A stretch of 64,000 bases of DNA from Sphingomonas panacisoli (GTDB taxonomy: Bacteria > Pseudomonadota > Alphaproteobacteria > Sphingomonadales > Sphingomonadaceae), in NCBI RefSeq assembly GCF_007859635.1, contig NZ_CP042306.1:682001-746000 (forward strand), in the 5' to 3' direction. Shown here piece by piece: positions 20,294 through 29,099 of this stretch (its first letter is position 1; each line of letters opens with the position of its first letter). The notes beneath the pieces are model-generated. The model made no database searches. It saw nothing but the letters and a program-made list of their open reading frames with translations, and was not told where the DNA came from. The translations under genes were made by a program, and so were the position numbers.

Positions 20294-21124
20294 ATGGAAC
20301 GAGTGTGGTTCATCACCAACCCGCATTCGGGATCGTCGGATGCGGCAAAGGCCGAGGCGATCCTGGCGACGTTCGCCGAGCGCGGGCTGACGCTGGCGGG
20401 GCGGACGGATTTCCCCAACGATGAATTGCCGACGCCGGGCGCCTTGGCCAAGGCAAAGGCTGACACCGTCGTGTTGTTTGCCGGGGACGGCACGATCAAC
20501 GCTGCGGTGTGTGCGCTCGCGGATTGGGACGGCGCGATTCTCGTCTTGCCCGGCGGCACCATGAACATGCTCGCCAAGTCGCTCCACGGCGACGCCGATC
20601 CGGCGGCGATCGTCGTCGCGGCGCATGAGCGGGACCGCCGCGTCGCGTTGCCGTTCGTCGAGGCGGGCCGGCATCGCGCCTTGGTCGGAATGATCGTCGG
20701 TCCCGCAGCGAACTGGTATCGCGCCCGCGAGCATATCCGCGACCGCAAGCTCGCCGACCTCTGGCCTGCAGTCCGGACGGCATGGCGGCGGACGTTCGGC
20801 AAGGGCGTGCGGCTGGCCGGCGCGCCCGGCTTCCCGTCGCAAGCGCAGGCTGCCTATGTCCAGCCGCGCGGCGACGGGCTGGCGGTGATGGCGATCGACG
20901 CGCGTGATTTCCGCTCGATCGCCAACCTCGGGTGGAACCTGATCACCGGCGACTGGGTTGCCGCTCATGCCGTGACCGAGATCGAGACGCCCCGCCTGAC
21001 CATCGCCGAGCGCCGCCCGGTGCTCGCCTTGTTCGACGGCGAGCCGGTGATGCTCGACCCCGCGACGGTGATCCGGGCAGGACTGACGCGCGAGCAGTTC
21101 ATCGCCACGCGGGAAGCGGCATGA
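20294..21124 (+). CDS. Diacylglycerol kinase-like lipid kinase
   Basis: 276 residues. The diacylglycerol/sphingosine kinase catalytic domain is shown by ITNPHSGS at the N-terminus, the nucleotide-binding FAGDGTINAAV (Gly64-Asn69) and LPGGTMNMLAKSL. The C-terminal half carries the beta-sandwich domain and ends with the LFDGEPV signature common to the family. The substrate could be diacylglycerol or, in a sphingolipid-making sphingomonad, a long-chain base; this cannot be decided from sequence. It overlaps the following metallophosphoesterase gene by ATGA, suggesting the two act together. Confidence 0.85.
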   Translation: MERVWFITNPHSGSSDAAKAEAILATFAERGLTLAGRTDFPNDELPTPGALAKAKADTVVLFAGDGTINAAVCALADWDGAILVLPGGTMNMLAKSLHGDADPAAIVVAAHERDRRVALPFVEAGRHRALVGMIVGPAANWYRAREHIRDRKLADLWPAVRTAWRRTFGKGVRLAGAPGFPSQAQAAYVQPRGDGLAVMAIDARDFRSIANLGWNLITGDWVAAHAVTEIETPRLTIAERRPVLALFDGEPVMLDPATVIRAGLTREQFIATREAA

Positions 21125-21894
21125 TCCGCCTGTTCCACGTCAGTGACGTCCATTTCGGGCGCGAGGACAAGGTAGCGGTGGCATGGTTCGATGCGCTGGT
21201 CGCCGCCGAACAGCCTGACGCGGTGGTGATGACCGGCGACCTGACGATGCGCGCGAGAAGCAGCGAATTCGAAGCAGGGCTCGATTGGCTGAAGGGGCTG
21301 GGACGGCCGGTCACGCTGGAGGTCGGCAACCACGATCTGCCCTATTGGAACATGATCGACCGGATCTTCCGTCCCTATCACCGTTATCATGTCGTCGAGC
21401 GGATCATCGAGCAGCCGCTCGACTTGCCGGGCGTCACGATCGTCCCGCTGGTCACGACACGGCGCGCGCAGTGGCGGTGGAACTGGTCGAAGGGCTATGT
21501 CAGTCGCAAGGCGCTGGCGAAGACGCTGGCGCTGATCGCCGAAGCGCCGAAGGATCGCCTGATCTTCATCGCCGCGCATCACCCGCTGATCGAACCGCAC
21601 ACCAAGGCGTCCGCGCAGACGCATCGCGGCGCGGAAGCGATCGCTGCTTTGGCCGCAGCGGGAGCGGACGCGGTGCTGACCGGCCATGTCCACGACGCTT
21701 TCGATATCGAGCACAAGGTCGAGGGGCATGTCATGCGTATGATCGGCGCGGGAACTCTGTCCGAACGCACGCGCGCCGACCCGCCCTCGTTCAACGAGAT
21801 TCGCATCGAGGGTGACGCGTTCGAAGTCGTGTGTCGCAGGATGACGACGCAACCGGACAAGGTGTTGCCGGTCGAGGAACCCGCGCCCGCTTGA
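21121..21894 (+). CDS. Calcineurin-like metallophosphoesterase
   Basis: 257 residues. All motifs of the dimetal phosphoesterase fold are present: SDVHFG (Asp9, His11), MTGDLT, EVGNHD, AAHHPL and LTGHVHD. It hydrolyses phosphomonoesters or diesters, with the substrate unknown. ATG 21121 overlaps the stop of the lipid-kinase gene, and this tight coupling makes a lipid or nucleotide phosphate substrate plausible (inference). The kinase-phosphatase-like gene pair is a recurrent arrangement. Confidence 0.86.
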   Translation: MIRLFHVSDVHFGREDKVAVAWFDALVAAEQPDAVVMTGDLTMRARSSEFEAGLDWLKGLGRPVTLEVGNHDLPYWNMIDRIFRPYHRYHVVERIIEQPLDLPGVTIVPLVTTRRAQWRWNWSKGYVSRKALAKTLALIAEAPKDRLIFIAAHHPLIEPHTKASAQTHRGAEAIAALAAAGADAVLTGHVHDAFDIEHKVEGHVMRMIGAGTLSERTRADPPSFNEIRIEGDAFEVVCRRMTTQPDKVLPVEEPAPA

Positions 21895-21924
21895 CCGCGC
21901 GAAGGGCTCCGATAGGCTGCCCCG

Positions 21925-23181
21925 ATGCGCACAACCCTTGCCTTGCTCCTCGCCGCGCCGCTGCTCGTCAGTGCCGCCCCCTCTTACCAATCGCGCGTCG
22001 CCGCGGTGCTCGCGAAGACGCCGCTAATCGACGGGCATAACGACTGGGCGGAAACCTTGGTCGACAAGGCCGGCGATGCGCGCTGGACGATGGACCTGAC
22101 CAAGCTCGACCCCAAGCAATACAACACCGATATCACGCGGCTCCGTGCCGGCCGGGTCGGCGGGCAGTTCTGGTCGGTCTATGTCTCGGCGAATTTGCCC
22201 GGACCGCAGCAGGTCGAAGCGACGCTCGAACAGATCGCGCTGATGAAGGACATCTTCCGCCGCTATCCCAACGTCTTCGCCCAGGCGACGACCGCCGCGG
22301 ACGTCCGCCGCATCCATGCCCAGGGCAAGATCGCCAGCATGTTCGGGGTCGAGGGCGGGGGGCAGATCGACGGCAGCTTCGCGGTGCTGCGCGCCTATCG
22401 TGCGCTCGGCGCGTCGTACCTGACGCTGACGCATTCGAAGACGATCGACTGGGCCGATTCGGCCACCGACAATCCCCAGCATGGCGGCCTGACCAAGTTC
22501 GGCGAAGCGGTGGTGCGCGAACTCAACCGGCTCGGCATGCTGGTCGATCTCAGCCATGTCAGCGAGGACACGATGATCGATGCGATCCGCGTGTCGAAAG
22601 CGCCGGTGATCTTCTCGCATTCGTCGGCGCGCGGGGTCGATGACAGCCCGCGCAACGTGTCGGACAAGGTGCTCAAGCTGGTCGCCGCGAACGGCGGGGT
22701 GGTGATGGTCAACTATGCGCCGGGGTACGTGTCCGAAGCGCGACGCCGCTGGGACGCCGATCGCAATGCCGAACGCGGCCGCTATAACGCGCCGCCTTAT
22801 GGCGGGCTCTATATCGGCCAGCCTGACCGCGCCAAGGCGGCGATGGCCGAGTGGGAGCGCCAGCATCCGCGTCCGGTGGTCACGCTGAGCCAAGTCGCGG
22901 ACCATATCGAATGGATCGTGAAGGTGGCCGGGATCGATCACGTCGGGTTGGGCGGCGACCTCGACGGCACCGGGGGCGACCTGCCCGAGGGACTGGACGG
23001 GGTCGATACTTATCCGGCGCTGCTCGCCGAACTGATGCGGCGAGGCTGGACCGACGAGATGATCGCCAAGCTGGCGGGCGGCAACGTGCTGCGCGTGATG
23101 GAGGCGGCCGAGCGCGTCGCGGCGGGCATGGCCAATGTGCCGCCCGCCACCGCGACCGTGGCGATGCTCGACGGGAAATGA
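21925..23181 (+). CDS. Membrane dipeptidase (peptidase M19 family)
   Basis: 418 residues. A signal peptide (MRTTLALLLAAPLLVSAAPS) is followed by the renal-dipeptidase fold: LIDGHNDWAETL carries the first metal ligands, and GVEGGGQIDGS, LTHSKTIDWADSATD, LVDLSHVSEDT, FSHSSARG and HVGLGGDLDG follow in order. It is a zinc enzyme that cleaves dipeptides (including D-amino-acid ones) in the periplasm. The start lies 30 bp past the phosphoesterase. It overlaps the downstream acetyltransferase by 4 bp. Confidence 0.92.
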   Translation: MRTTLALLLAAPLLVSAAPSYQSRVAAVLAKTPLIDGHNDWAETLVDKAGDARWTMDLTKLDPKQYNTDITRLRAGRVGGQFWSVYVSANLPGPQQVEATLEQIALMKDIFRRYPNVFAQATTAADVRRIHAQGKIASMFGVEGGGQIDGSFAVLRAYRALGASYLTLTHSKTIDWADSATDNPQHGGLTKFGEAVVRELNRLGMLVDLSHVSEDTMIDAIRVSKAPVIFSHSSARGVDDSPRNVSDKVLKLVAANGGVVMVNYAPGYVSEARRRWDADRNAERGRYNAPPYGGLYIGQPDRAKAAMAEWERQHPRPVVTLSQVADHIEWIVKVAGIDHVGLGGDLDGTGGDLPEGLDGVDTYPALLAELMRRGWTDEMIAKLAGGNVLRVMEAAERVAAGMANVPPATATVAMLDGK

Positions 23182-23717
23182 GCTTCGCGACGCGGATCGC
23201 GACGGCCGAGGACATTCCGGCGATCGCGGCACTGATGGATCGCGCGATCGCCGAACTGCAGCGCGCCTATCTCAGTGATACGGAGATTGCTGCGAGCCGG
23301 AACAGTATGGGGCTCGACACGCAACTGATCGCCGACGGCACCTATGTCGTGGTCGAGGAGGCGGGGCGGATCGTCGGGTGCGGCGGATGGAGCTGGCGCG
23401 CGACGTTGTACGGCGGCGACCATAACCCAGCGCTGCGCAATGCCGCACCGCTCGATCCGGCCAAGGACGCGGCGCGGATCAGGGCGATGTACACCGATCC
23501 CGATTATGTGCGGCGCGGGATCGGGCGGATGGTGCTCGCGGCGAACGAGGCGTCCGCTACGGCGGCAGGGTTTTGCCGCGCCGAACTGATGGCCACGCTG
23601 GCGGGCGAGCCGCTGTATCTGGCGTGCGGGTACGAACCGATCGAACGCGTCGAGAAGATGAGCGACGGCGGCGTGCCGGTGCCGGGCGTCAAGATGGGCA
23701 AGACGCTGACCGGCTGA
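23178..23717 (+). CDS. GNAT family N-acetyltransferase
   Basis: 179 residues with the GNAT acetyl-CoA binding signature RRGIGRMVLAANEASATAAG and the preceding strand/loop VVVEEAGRIVGCGGW. The acceptor substrate is unknown. The start codon ATG 23178 overlaps the stop codon of the dipeptidase gene (ATGA), indicating coupling. The C-terminus GVPVPGVKMGKTL resembles other small-molecule acetyltransferases of this group. Confidence 0.85.
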   Translation: MSFATRIATAEDIPAIAALMDRAIAELQRAYLSDTEIAASRNSMGLDTQLIADGTYVVVEEAGRIVGCGGWSWRATLYGGDHNPALRNAAPLDPAKDAARIRAMYTDPDYVRRGIGRMVLAANEASATAAGFCRAELMATLAGEPLYLACGYEPIERVEKMSDGGVPVPGVKMGKTLTG

Positions 23718-23836
23718 TTGATCGACCGGCCGTGCAACGATCTCGGCCCTTTCACGTTTCATCTCGGTCCCCTTGCCGCGTTCGCGTCGGCGGGCTTTGT
23801 CGTGTGCATAGCTTTGGGGCGGGAGATAAAACGACG

Positions 23837-24595
23837 ATGACGCTGCGGACCGTGTTGATGCTGGGGGGAACGGGGCTGGCGATGGGCCTAGCCGGGTGCA
23901 GCCAGCCGACCCCGCCGCCGCGCGTCGTCGCCACCATCGCGCCGCCTAAAGCGCCACCGCCGGTCATGCCGTTGGGTGGCTATCCTGAGATCGACACCGC
24001 CGACCAGCGCGCCGACGGCAGCTACGTCACGCCCAATTTCGACATGACCAACGCCGCCGCGGTCTGGCACCTGCGCGGCGCACTGAACGTTGCGGCCTTG
24101 GGCTGCGATCAGGCCGGCGGCGGGGTTGTGGATGGGTACAATGTTTGGCTGCGTGGACATCGCGACGGGCTGGCCGCCTATGCCAATCAATATTTACACG
24201 AATGGGAAGTGACCGGCTGGAGCGACTGGCGCGACGCGTATGAGAACCAGCAGACCCGGCTCTATAATTTCTACAGCCAATCGCCGATCCGCGTTGCATT
24301 TTGCGCCGCCGCGCGTGCCGAAATAGCGAAAGTCAGTACGATCGCCGATGCCGACCTGCCGGCATTCGCACGCGCCGCCTTGGTACGGCTCGACCAGCCG
24401 TTCATCGATTTCTTCACGGGCGTCGATGCGTGGCGCGACTATTACGCGCCCAAGGTTTCCGCGCCGCGCTTCGTCGCGACGATTCCGGACGAGCCGGCCG
24501 ACCCACCCGCCGCGGCGAATACGTCCGCCCCGGTGCCTCCTGTGGTCGGTAGTCAGCCGACGCCGGTCGCTACCCCCAGCGACGTGCCGAAATAA
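23837..24595 (+). CDS. Uncharacterised lipoprotein with proline-rich ends
   Basis: 252 residues. The start at 23837 has GGGAG upstream and gives a lipoprotein signal: MTLRTVLMLGGTGLAMGLAG then CSQPTPPPRV, with acyl-Cys at residue 21. A folded, Trp/Tyr-rich core (about 50-200) contains two cysteines (in ALGCDQAGGG and VAFCAAARA) that could pair. A Pro/Ala/Thr tail ends the protein. No family was recognised. It ends one base before the minus-strand zur stop, so the two transcripts converge. Confidence 0.65.
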   Translation: MTLRTVLMLGGTGLAMGLAGCSQPTPPPRVVATIAPPKAPPPVMPLGGYPEIDTADQRADGSYVTPNFDMTNAAAVWHLRGALNVAALGCDQAGGGVVDGYNVWLRGHRDGLAAYANQYLHEWEVTGWSDWRDAYENQQTRLYNFYSQSPIRVAFCAAARAEIAKVSTIADADLPAFARAALVRLDQPFIDFFTGVDAWRDYYAPKVSAPRFVATIPDEPADPPAAANTSAPVPPVVGSQPTPVATPSDVPK

Positions 24596-24596
24596 C

Positions 24597-25067
24597 CTAG
24601 TCGCAGTCCGCGCACTTGCCGCGCACTTCGATCACCGGGCGGACAGGCGAGAAACCCGCGGCCTCGGCGGCGTGGCGGACGTTGTCGGCGATCTTGTCGT
24701 CGTCGAGGTGCACAGTCTGGCCGCAGCTGTCGCACACCAGGAAGATGCAATCGTGCAGGCAGTCCGGGTGCGCGTTCGCGACGTACGCGTTTGAGCTTTC
24801 GACGCGCCGCGCAAGGTTCGCCGCCACGAACAGATCCAGGATGCGGTAGACGCTGTTGGCGGCGACGCGGCGGCCTTCGCTTTTCGAAACCGCGTCGGCG
24901 ATGTCGTAGGCGCTCGCCGGTTTGTCGAACTTCGCCAGCGCATCGAAGATACTCGCGCGCATCGTCGTCCATTGCTCGCCCGATTTCTCGAGCGTCGCTT
25001 GCGCGGCGGCGGCGAGATCGGCGCCCGCCGGTTCGCTGTGGTGATGATGATGTGCGTGCGCGGCCAT
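24597..25067 (-). CDS. zur: Fur-family zinc uptake regulator (Zur)
   Basis: 156 residues. The family layout is a winged-helix DNA-binding domain (about 25-100, with SVYRILDLFVAANLARRVES) and a C-terminal metal/dimer domain with HDCIFLVCDSCGQTVHLDD and a final CADC. These two CxxC pairs make the structural zinc site. The N-terminus is His-rich (AHAHHHHHSE), typical of Zur rather than Fur. It represses zinc acquisition when zinc is plentiful. It is downstream of merC by 41 bp, and a Zur-box-like palindrome precedes merC, so autoregulation is likely. Confidence 0.85.
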   Translation of the reverse strand: MAAHAHHHHHSEPAGADLAAAAQATLEKSGEQWTTMRASIFDALAKFDKPASAYDIADAVSKSEGRRVAANSVYRILDLFVAANLARRVESSNAYVANAHPDCLHDCIFLVCDSCGQTVHLDDDKIADNVRHAAEAAGFSPVRPVIEVRGKCADCD

Positions 25068-25108
25068 CCCGGCAATTTAGGCGCTACCGGCCCCGGTAAC
25101 AAGCAGGC

Positions 25109-25504
25109 TTAGTTGGCGGCGCGCCGGTTCAGGTCATGTCCCAGCGCCAGGATCGCGACGCCGATCAAGGTCCAGAACGTCTCGCCGCCGTTCCCGTGCG
25201 GCAAGCTCATCGCGCCGGCCATGATGCCGAGGCCGAACGAACCCGTCACCGCGGGCGCCATATAGCCATGTTCGAAGATGCCGCGGCCCAAGGCGACCGC
25301 ACCGAGCACGATCGCGATCGTCAGGCCGACTTCGTGGAAGATCGGGTTGAGCAGCATGCCGCCCGCCGTCGACGCCAGCGCCACCAGCACCGCGCTCGCC
25401 AAGCAATGCACTGCGCACAGCCCCGACAGGCCCATCGCATAACGGTCGATGCGGGGCAGGTGCGATGACAGAGTATGGCGAATCGTCGCGGCCATGCGGT
25501 GCAT
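25109..25504 (-). CDS. MerC-domain membrane protein
   Basis: 131 residues with four hydrophobic helices. The MerC signature pair of cysteines is in GLSGLCAVHCLASAV, and His-containing loops (IFHEVG, EHGYMAP, SLPHGNGG) could bind metal. MerC proteins move Hg2+ in mer operons; here the gene pairs with zur and follows a Zur-like operator, so zinc or another divalent metal is more plausible (inference). A second in-frame ATG at 25495 is an alternative start. The leader from the predicted promoter is very short (about 16 nt) and no good SD is seen. Confidence 0.82.
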   Translation of the reverse strand: MHRMAATIRHTLSSHLPRIDRYAMGLSGLCAVHCLASAVLVALASTAGGMLLNPIFHEVGLTIAIVLGAVALGRGIFEHGYMAPAVTGSFGLGIMAGAMSLPHGNGGETFWTLIGVAILALGHDLNRRAAN

Positions 25505-25520
25505 CTAGGCGCATTGGCGT

Positions 25521-25539
25521 GACGTTACAATATCACATC
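25521..25539. promoter_or_regulatory. Zur-box-like operator upstream of merC-zur
   Basis: GACGTTACAATATCACATC is an imperfect 19-bp palindrome. Against the described proteobacterial Zur core (GATGTTATANTATAACATC) it agrees at about 16 of 19 positions by my own alignment. It overlaps a candidate -10 (TATTGT on the minus strand) 16 bp before the merC start, the right place for repression of the merC-zur pair. Confidence 0.6.
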
Positions 25540-25596
25540 ATGTCGCGGCGCGGATTTATGCGACGGGCGGGGCGATCGACCGCCCCGCCCACGTCG

Positions 25597-26445
25597 TCAG
25601 AAGCTGGCGCCGAGCGACACCACGACGCCGCTGCGCGCGGCGTTCTTGCCGTTGGCGAGCAGGAACACGCCGCTGGTATCGACGTAGCTGACGCCCAGCG
25701 TCAGGTTCTTCCACGTCGCCGTGGCGCCCAGGCCCCAATCGGTATATTCGTTGCCGAGCGACAGCCAGCTTGGGCCCCAGGTATGGCCGAGATGCGCCGA
25801 CAGGCCGAGCGGCGTGTTGGGGATCGACGCGCTGAGATCGCCCGCGAGATATACGTTGTCGTTCTTCTTTAGCAGCCCGCTTTGGCCCTGATCGAGCGCC
25901 AGCGCCTTCTGGCTCGGCGCGTAATTGACGGTGACCTTCGCGGTGACCGGGCCGATCGTATAGGCGACGTCGGCATAGGGTTCGAAGAAGTTTGCGCTGC
26001 TACGGTCGCCGGCCGGGCGGCTGCGCGGGTAGAGGTAGTAGAGAACGCCGGCGTCGAGCGTGAACCCGCCGGTCGTCTTCTTGTACCCAGCGATCAGGTC
26101 GATTTCCTGGCTGCCCGTGCCGGAAAAGGTCACGTAGCCGGAGGTCGAGGAACTCCACACCGTCGCGTAGAAGCCCGACGCGTGGGTTACCGTGATCGAA
26201 CCTTGGATCGCAGGCTGCAGATTGGTCTGTGAAATGCCGCGGAAGCGATAGTCGGAGACTAAAGTCGCGCCGCCGCTGACGGTGATTGCCGGTGGTGGTG
26301 CGGTATCGTCCGCGACCGCCGCCGGGGCTGGTTCGGCCGGAACCGGTGCCGCTGGGTCCGCCGGACCGGCGGGTGTAGGATCCGCGAATGCGGGTGTAGC
26401 GAGGGCGAGCGCGAGCACGCCGAGGCTGATGTGGGAGAAGCGCAT
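25597..26445 (-). CDS. TorF family putative porin
   Basis: 282 residues. A signal peptide (MRFSHISLGVLALALATPAF, cleavage after ADP-like Ala) precedes a Pro/Ala-rich linker (about 25-50) and the family entry GGATLVSDYRFRGISQTN, then amphipathic beta strands ending in VVVSLGASF with the terminal Phe of outer-membrane barrels. These are channels of unknown substrate; proximity to zur and merC is suggestive only. The start at 26445 has AAGGA about 6 nt upstream; the longer open frame upstream lacks a signal peptide. Confidence 0.82.
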   Translation of the reverse strand: MRFSHISLGVLALALATPAFADPTPAGPADPAAPVPAEPAPAAVADDTAPPPAITVSGGATLVSDYRFRGISQTNLQPAIQGSITVTHASGFYATVWSSSTSGYVTFSGTGSQEIDLIAGYKKTTGGFTLDAGVLYYLYPRSRPAGDRSSANFFEPYADVAYTIGPVTAKVTVNYAPSQKALALDQGQSGLLKKNDNVYLAGDLSASIPNTPLGLSAHLGHTWGPSWLSLGNEYTDWGLGATATWKNLTLGVSYVDTSGVFLLANGKNAARSGVVVSLGASF

Positions 26446-26617
26446 TTCATTCCTTTCAAACCGGAAAAAGCGTTCGTCCCCGCCTGCACGTGCCGGTTTT
26501 GCCTCTTTGATCGGCTGAAAGCCGACGGGCCGTTGATCCGACACGATAGCAAGTGTGCCTCTCTTCGCTGCGCTGCACAACATTTTTTGAACGATGCAGG
26601 GTCGCGAAGTGGAACGA

Positions 26618-26635
26618 TGTTGCGTGACCGCAACA
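26618..26635 (-). terminator. Hairpin after the mscS-type gene
   Basis: TGTTGCG and CGCAACA form a perfect 7-bp stem with a 4-nt loop, 2 bp past the stop codon of the mechanosensitive channel gene on the minus strand. No U-tract follows, so this is only a candidate transcript end. The remaining sequence up to 26445 would hold the torF promoter region. Confidence 0.4.
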
Positions 26636-26637
26636 GT

Positions 26638-27915
26638 TCAGGCTGGATTATCCGTCCGCATGATCCGTACGTCGCGCTTGGGATAGGGGATGATGATGCC
26701 GTGATCCTTGAACAGCACCCATAGGCGGTTGAGCACGTCGGATCTCACGTTGCCCACCCCGCTTTGCGGATCGTTGATCCACACCAGGATCTCGTGCTTG
26801 ACCCCGTTTTCGCCGAATTCGGTCAGCCAGACGTTCGACTTGGGATCGTCGAGTACGCGGGAGCTTTCCGCCGCGGCGCGCAGCATCAATTCCTGCGCGA
26901 GCTGCAGGTCGCAATCGTACGCGACGGTAACCGGGATGCGGATGCGGACGTTGGGGTCGGTGTAGGACCAATTCTCCACCGCCTTGGTCATCAGATCCTC
27001 GTTCGGGATCAGATGTTCCTTGCCGTCGCGCGTCAGCACGCTGACCGCACGCACGCCGATCTTGTTGACCCAGCCCACTTCCTTGTCGGCAACGACGATG
27101 ACGTCCCCCGGCTTGATCGAGCGATCGAGCAACAGGATGATCCCGGCGATCAGATTGCCGATCGTTTTCTGGAGGCCGAACCCGACCGCGAGGCCGAGCG
27201 CGCCCGAAAACACCGTGAATGTGGTCAGGTCGATGTCGAGCAGATCGATCCCGACGAAGAAGGCGACGACGATCACCGCGATCCCGGCGAGCTTCTGCGT
27301 CAGCAGTTTCTGCGTCGGGTCGAACCCGGTGGTGCGCAGGATGGCATGCCCGATCAGCCGGTTGGCGAGGCGGATGCCCGCGAACAAACAGACGAGCGTC
27401 AGCAGCGCGACGATCATCGAATAGAGCGAGATGAACTTGGCGCCGATCGGCAGGCCGACCGTGGACAGCTTGGTTTGGATCGGCGCGAGCCCGCCGACCG
27501 CATAGCTCATGATCGCGGCGAACAGGATGAATGCCACCGGCCATGCCATCCAGCGCGGGATGCCGAGGCCGCGCAACACCTCGACCGTCATCCGCGCGAC
27601 CGCGGCGCCGAGGAAGAAACCGATGAACACCGCAGCGAGTGGCGGCCAGTCACCTGCCGCGAGCAGGATCGCGAGCAGCAGCGCGGCGACGCCATGACGG
27701 ATGATCCCGCCGACGCGCTCGCCGATCCCCTCTGCATGATGCCCGAGATGTCGAGTCCATAGCGCCCCGGCCCTTGGACCGAGCCAGCGGCCGGTGAACA
27801 GCCCGATCGCGAGCGCCGTGACGATCAACGCCGCGACGATGCACGTTTCGATCGCCTCGCTGCCCTCGGGGATCGCGATCCCCTGAGCCTTGAGCCAGGC
27901 GATCGCGCCGCTCAT
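26638..27915 (-). CDS. MscS-family small-conductance mechanosensitive channel
   Basis: 425 residues. Five or so helices (about 20-235) lead to the pore-lining TM3-like segment SGALGLAVGFGLQKTIGNLI with the conserved GLQ and alternating Gly/Ala. The cytoplasmic beta domain follows (DRSIKPGDVIVV, VGWVNKIGVRAV, LIPNEDLMT). It releases osmolytes on hypo-osmotic shock. The extra N-terminal helices make it longer than E. coli MscS (286). ATG 27915 overlaps the metC stop (ATGA), so it is the last gene of an sseA-metC-mscS operon. Confidence 0.9.
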   Translation of the reverse strand: MSGAIAWLKAQGIAIPEGSEAIETCIVAALIVTALAIGLFTGRWLGPRAGALWTRHLGHHAEGIGERVGGIIRHGVAALLLAILLAAGDWPPLAAVFIGFFLGAAVARMTVEVLRGLGIPRWMAWPVAFILFAAIMSYAVGGLAPIQTKLSTVGLPIGAKFISLYSMIVALLTLVCLFAGIRLANRLIGHAILRTTGFDPTQKLLTQKLAGIAVIVVAFFVGIDLLDIDLTTFTVFSGALGLAVGFGLQKTIGNLIAGIILLLDRSIKPGDVIVVADKEVGWVNKIGVRAVSVLTRDGKEHLIPNEDLMTKAVENWSYTDPNVRIRIPVTVAYDCDLQLAQELMLRAAAESSRVLDDPKSNVWLTEFGENGVKHEILVWINDPQSGVGNVRSDVLNRLWVLFKDHGIIIPYPKRDVRIMRTDNPA

Positions 27916-29099
27916 CCGCGTGTCGCCCGGAACGCCGCGAACCCCTGGTCGAGGTCGGCAATCAGGTCGCCGACATCCTCGAGCCCGATATGCAGCCGGA
28001 CGAGCGGACCGCCATGGTCGGGCACACCCAGCGCACGTTTGGGATCGACCGGGATCGCAAGGCTTTCGAACCCGCCCCAGCTGTAGCCGATCCCGAACAG
28101 CCGTAGCGCGTCGATGAATGCGGCGCGGCTGGCTTCGTCGCCGTCCTTCAAGGCGAACGAAAATAACCCCGACGAGCCTTTGAAATCGCGCGCGAAATAT
28201 TCGTGGCCGGGGCAGCTCGGCAGCGCCGGGTGGAGGACGGTCGCGACCTCGGGCTGTGTCGCGAGCCAGCGTGCGATCTCCATCGCGCTCGCCTCGTGCT
28301 GCTTGAGCCGCACCGCCATCGTCCGCAAGCCCCGCGCGGCGAGCCAGCAATCGTCGGGGCTGGCGACGTGGCCGAGCTGGAAGCTGGTGTCGCGCAGCTT
28401 GGCGAAGAAACCGGGGGCGGCGGTGACCGATCCGAGCATCACGTCCGAATGCCCGACGACATATTTGGTGCAGGCCAGGATCGACAGATCGATGCCCTTT
28501 TCGATCGCCGGGAACAGCAACGGCGTCGCCCAGGTATTGTCGAGCAAGGTCACCACCCCGCGCGCCTTCGCGGCGGCGACGATCGCGGGCATGTCCTGCA
28601 CCTCGAACGTCAGGCTACCGGGGCTCTCCAGCAGGATCGCGCGGGTATTGTCGCCGATCATCTCGGCGATGCCGCCACCGATCAGCGGGTTGTAATGCCG
28701 CGTCGCGACGCCGAACGCCTTGAGGAAGCCGGCGGCGAAGTTCGTCGTTGGATCGTACGCGGAATCGACCAGTAGAAGTTCGTCGCCTGGCCGTAGTACC
28801 GACAGCAATGCCGCCGTGACCGCCGCGACGCCCGAGCAGTACAGGAACGTCCCTTCGGCGCCGAGCTCCAGCTCGTTGAGCGCTTCGGCCAGCGCCCATT
28901 GCGTCGGCATGCCGCGCCGGCCGTAGAAGAGCTTATGATGCGTATCGCTACGCGCAGTCGCCCGCAGATGCGCGACGTCGTCGTAGAGGATCGTCGAAGC
29001 GCGCCACAGCGGCGGGTTGACCACGCCCTGAGTCCATTCGTCGCGGCGCCCGGCCGTGACGACGAGGGTCGCGGGTTTGTCGTCGTCCGTGCCACTCAT
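27912..29099 (-). CDS. metC: Cystathionine beta-lyase (PLP-dependent)
   Basis: 395 residues. It is a Cys/Met-metabolism PLP enzyme: the PLP-lysine motif is ILACTKYVVGHSDVMLGSV, with LLDNTWATPLLF binding the cofactor and YGRRGMPTQWALAEAL at the N-terminal substrate region. It cleaves cystathionine to homocysteine, pyruvate and ammonia in the cytoplasm. The start at 29099 (MSGTDDDKPATLVVTAGRRD) overlaps the stop of sseA by 4 bp. A trans-sulfuration or cysteine-desulfhydration role fits the sulfurtransferase neighbour. Confidence 0.9.
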   Translation of the reverse strand: MSGTDDDKPATLVVTAGRRDEWTQGVVNPPLWRASTILYDDVAHLRATARSDTHHKLFYGRRGMPTQWALAEALNELELGAEGTFLYCSGVAAVTAALLSVLRPGDELLLVDSAYDPTTNFAAGFLKAFGVATRHYNPLIGGGIAEMIGDNTRAILLESPGSLTFEVQDMPAIVAAAKARGVVTLLDNTWATPLLFPAIEKGIDLSILACTKYVVGHSDVMLGSVTAAPGFFAKLRDTSFQLGHVASPDDCWLAARGLRTMAVRLKQHEASAMEIARWLATQPEVATVLHPALPSCPGHEYFARDFKGSSGLFSFALKDGDEASRAAFIDALRLFGIGYSWGGFESLAIPVDPKRALGVPDHGGPLVRLHIGLEDVGDLIADLDQGFAAFRATRG

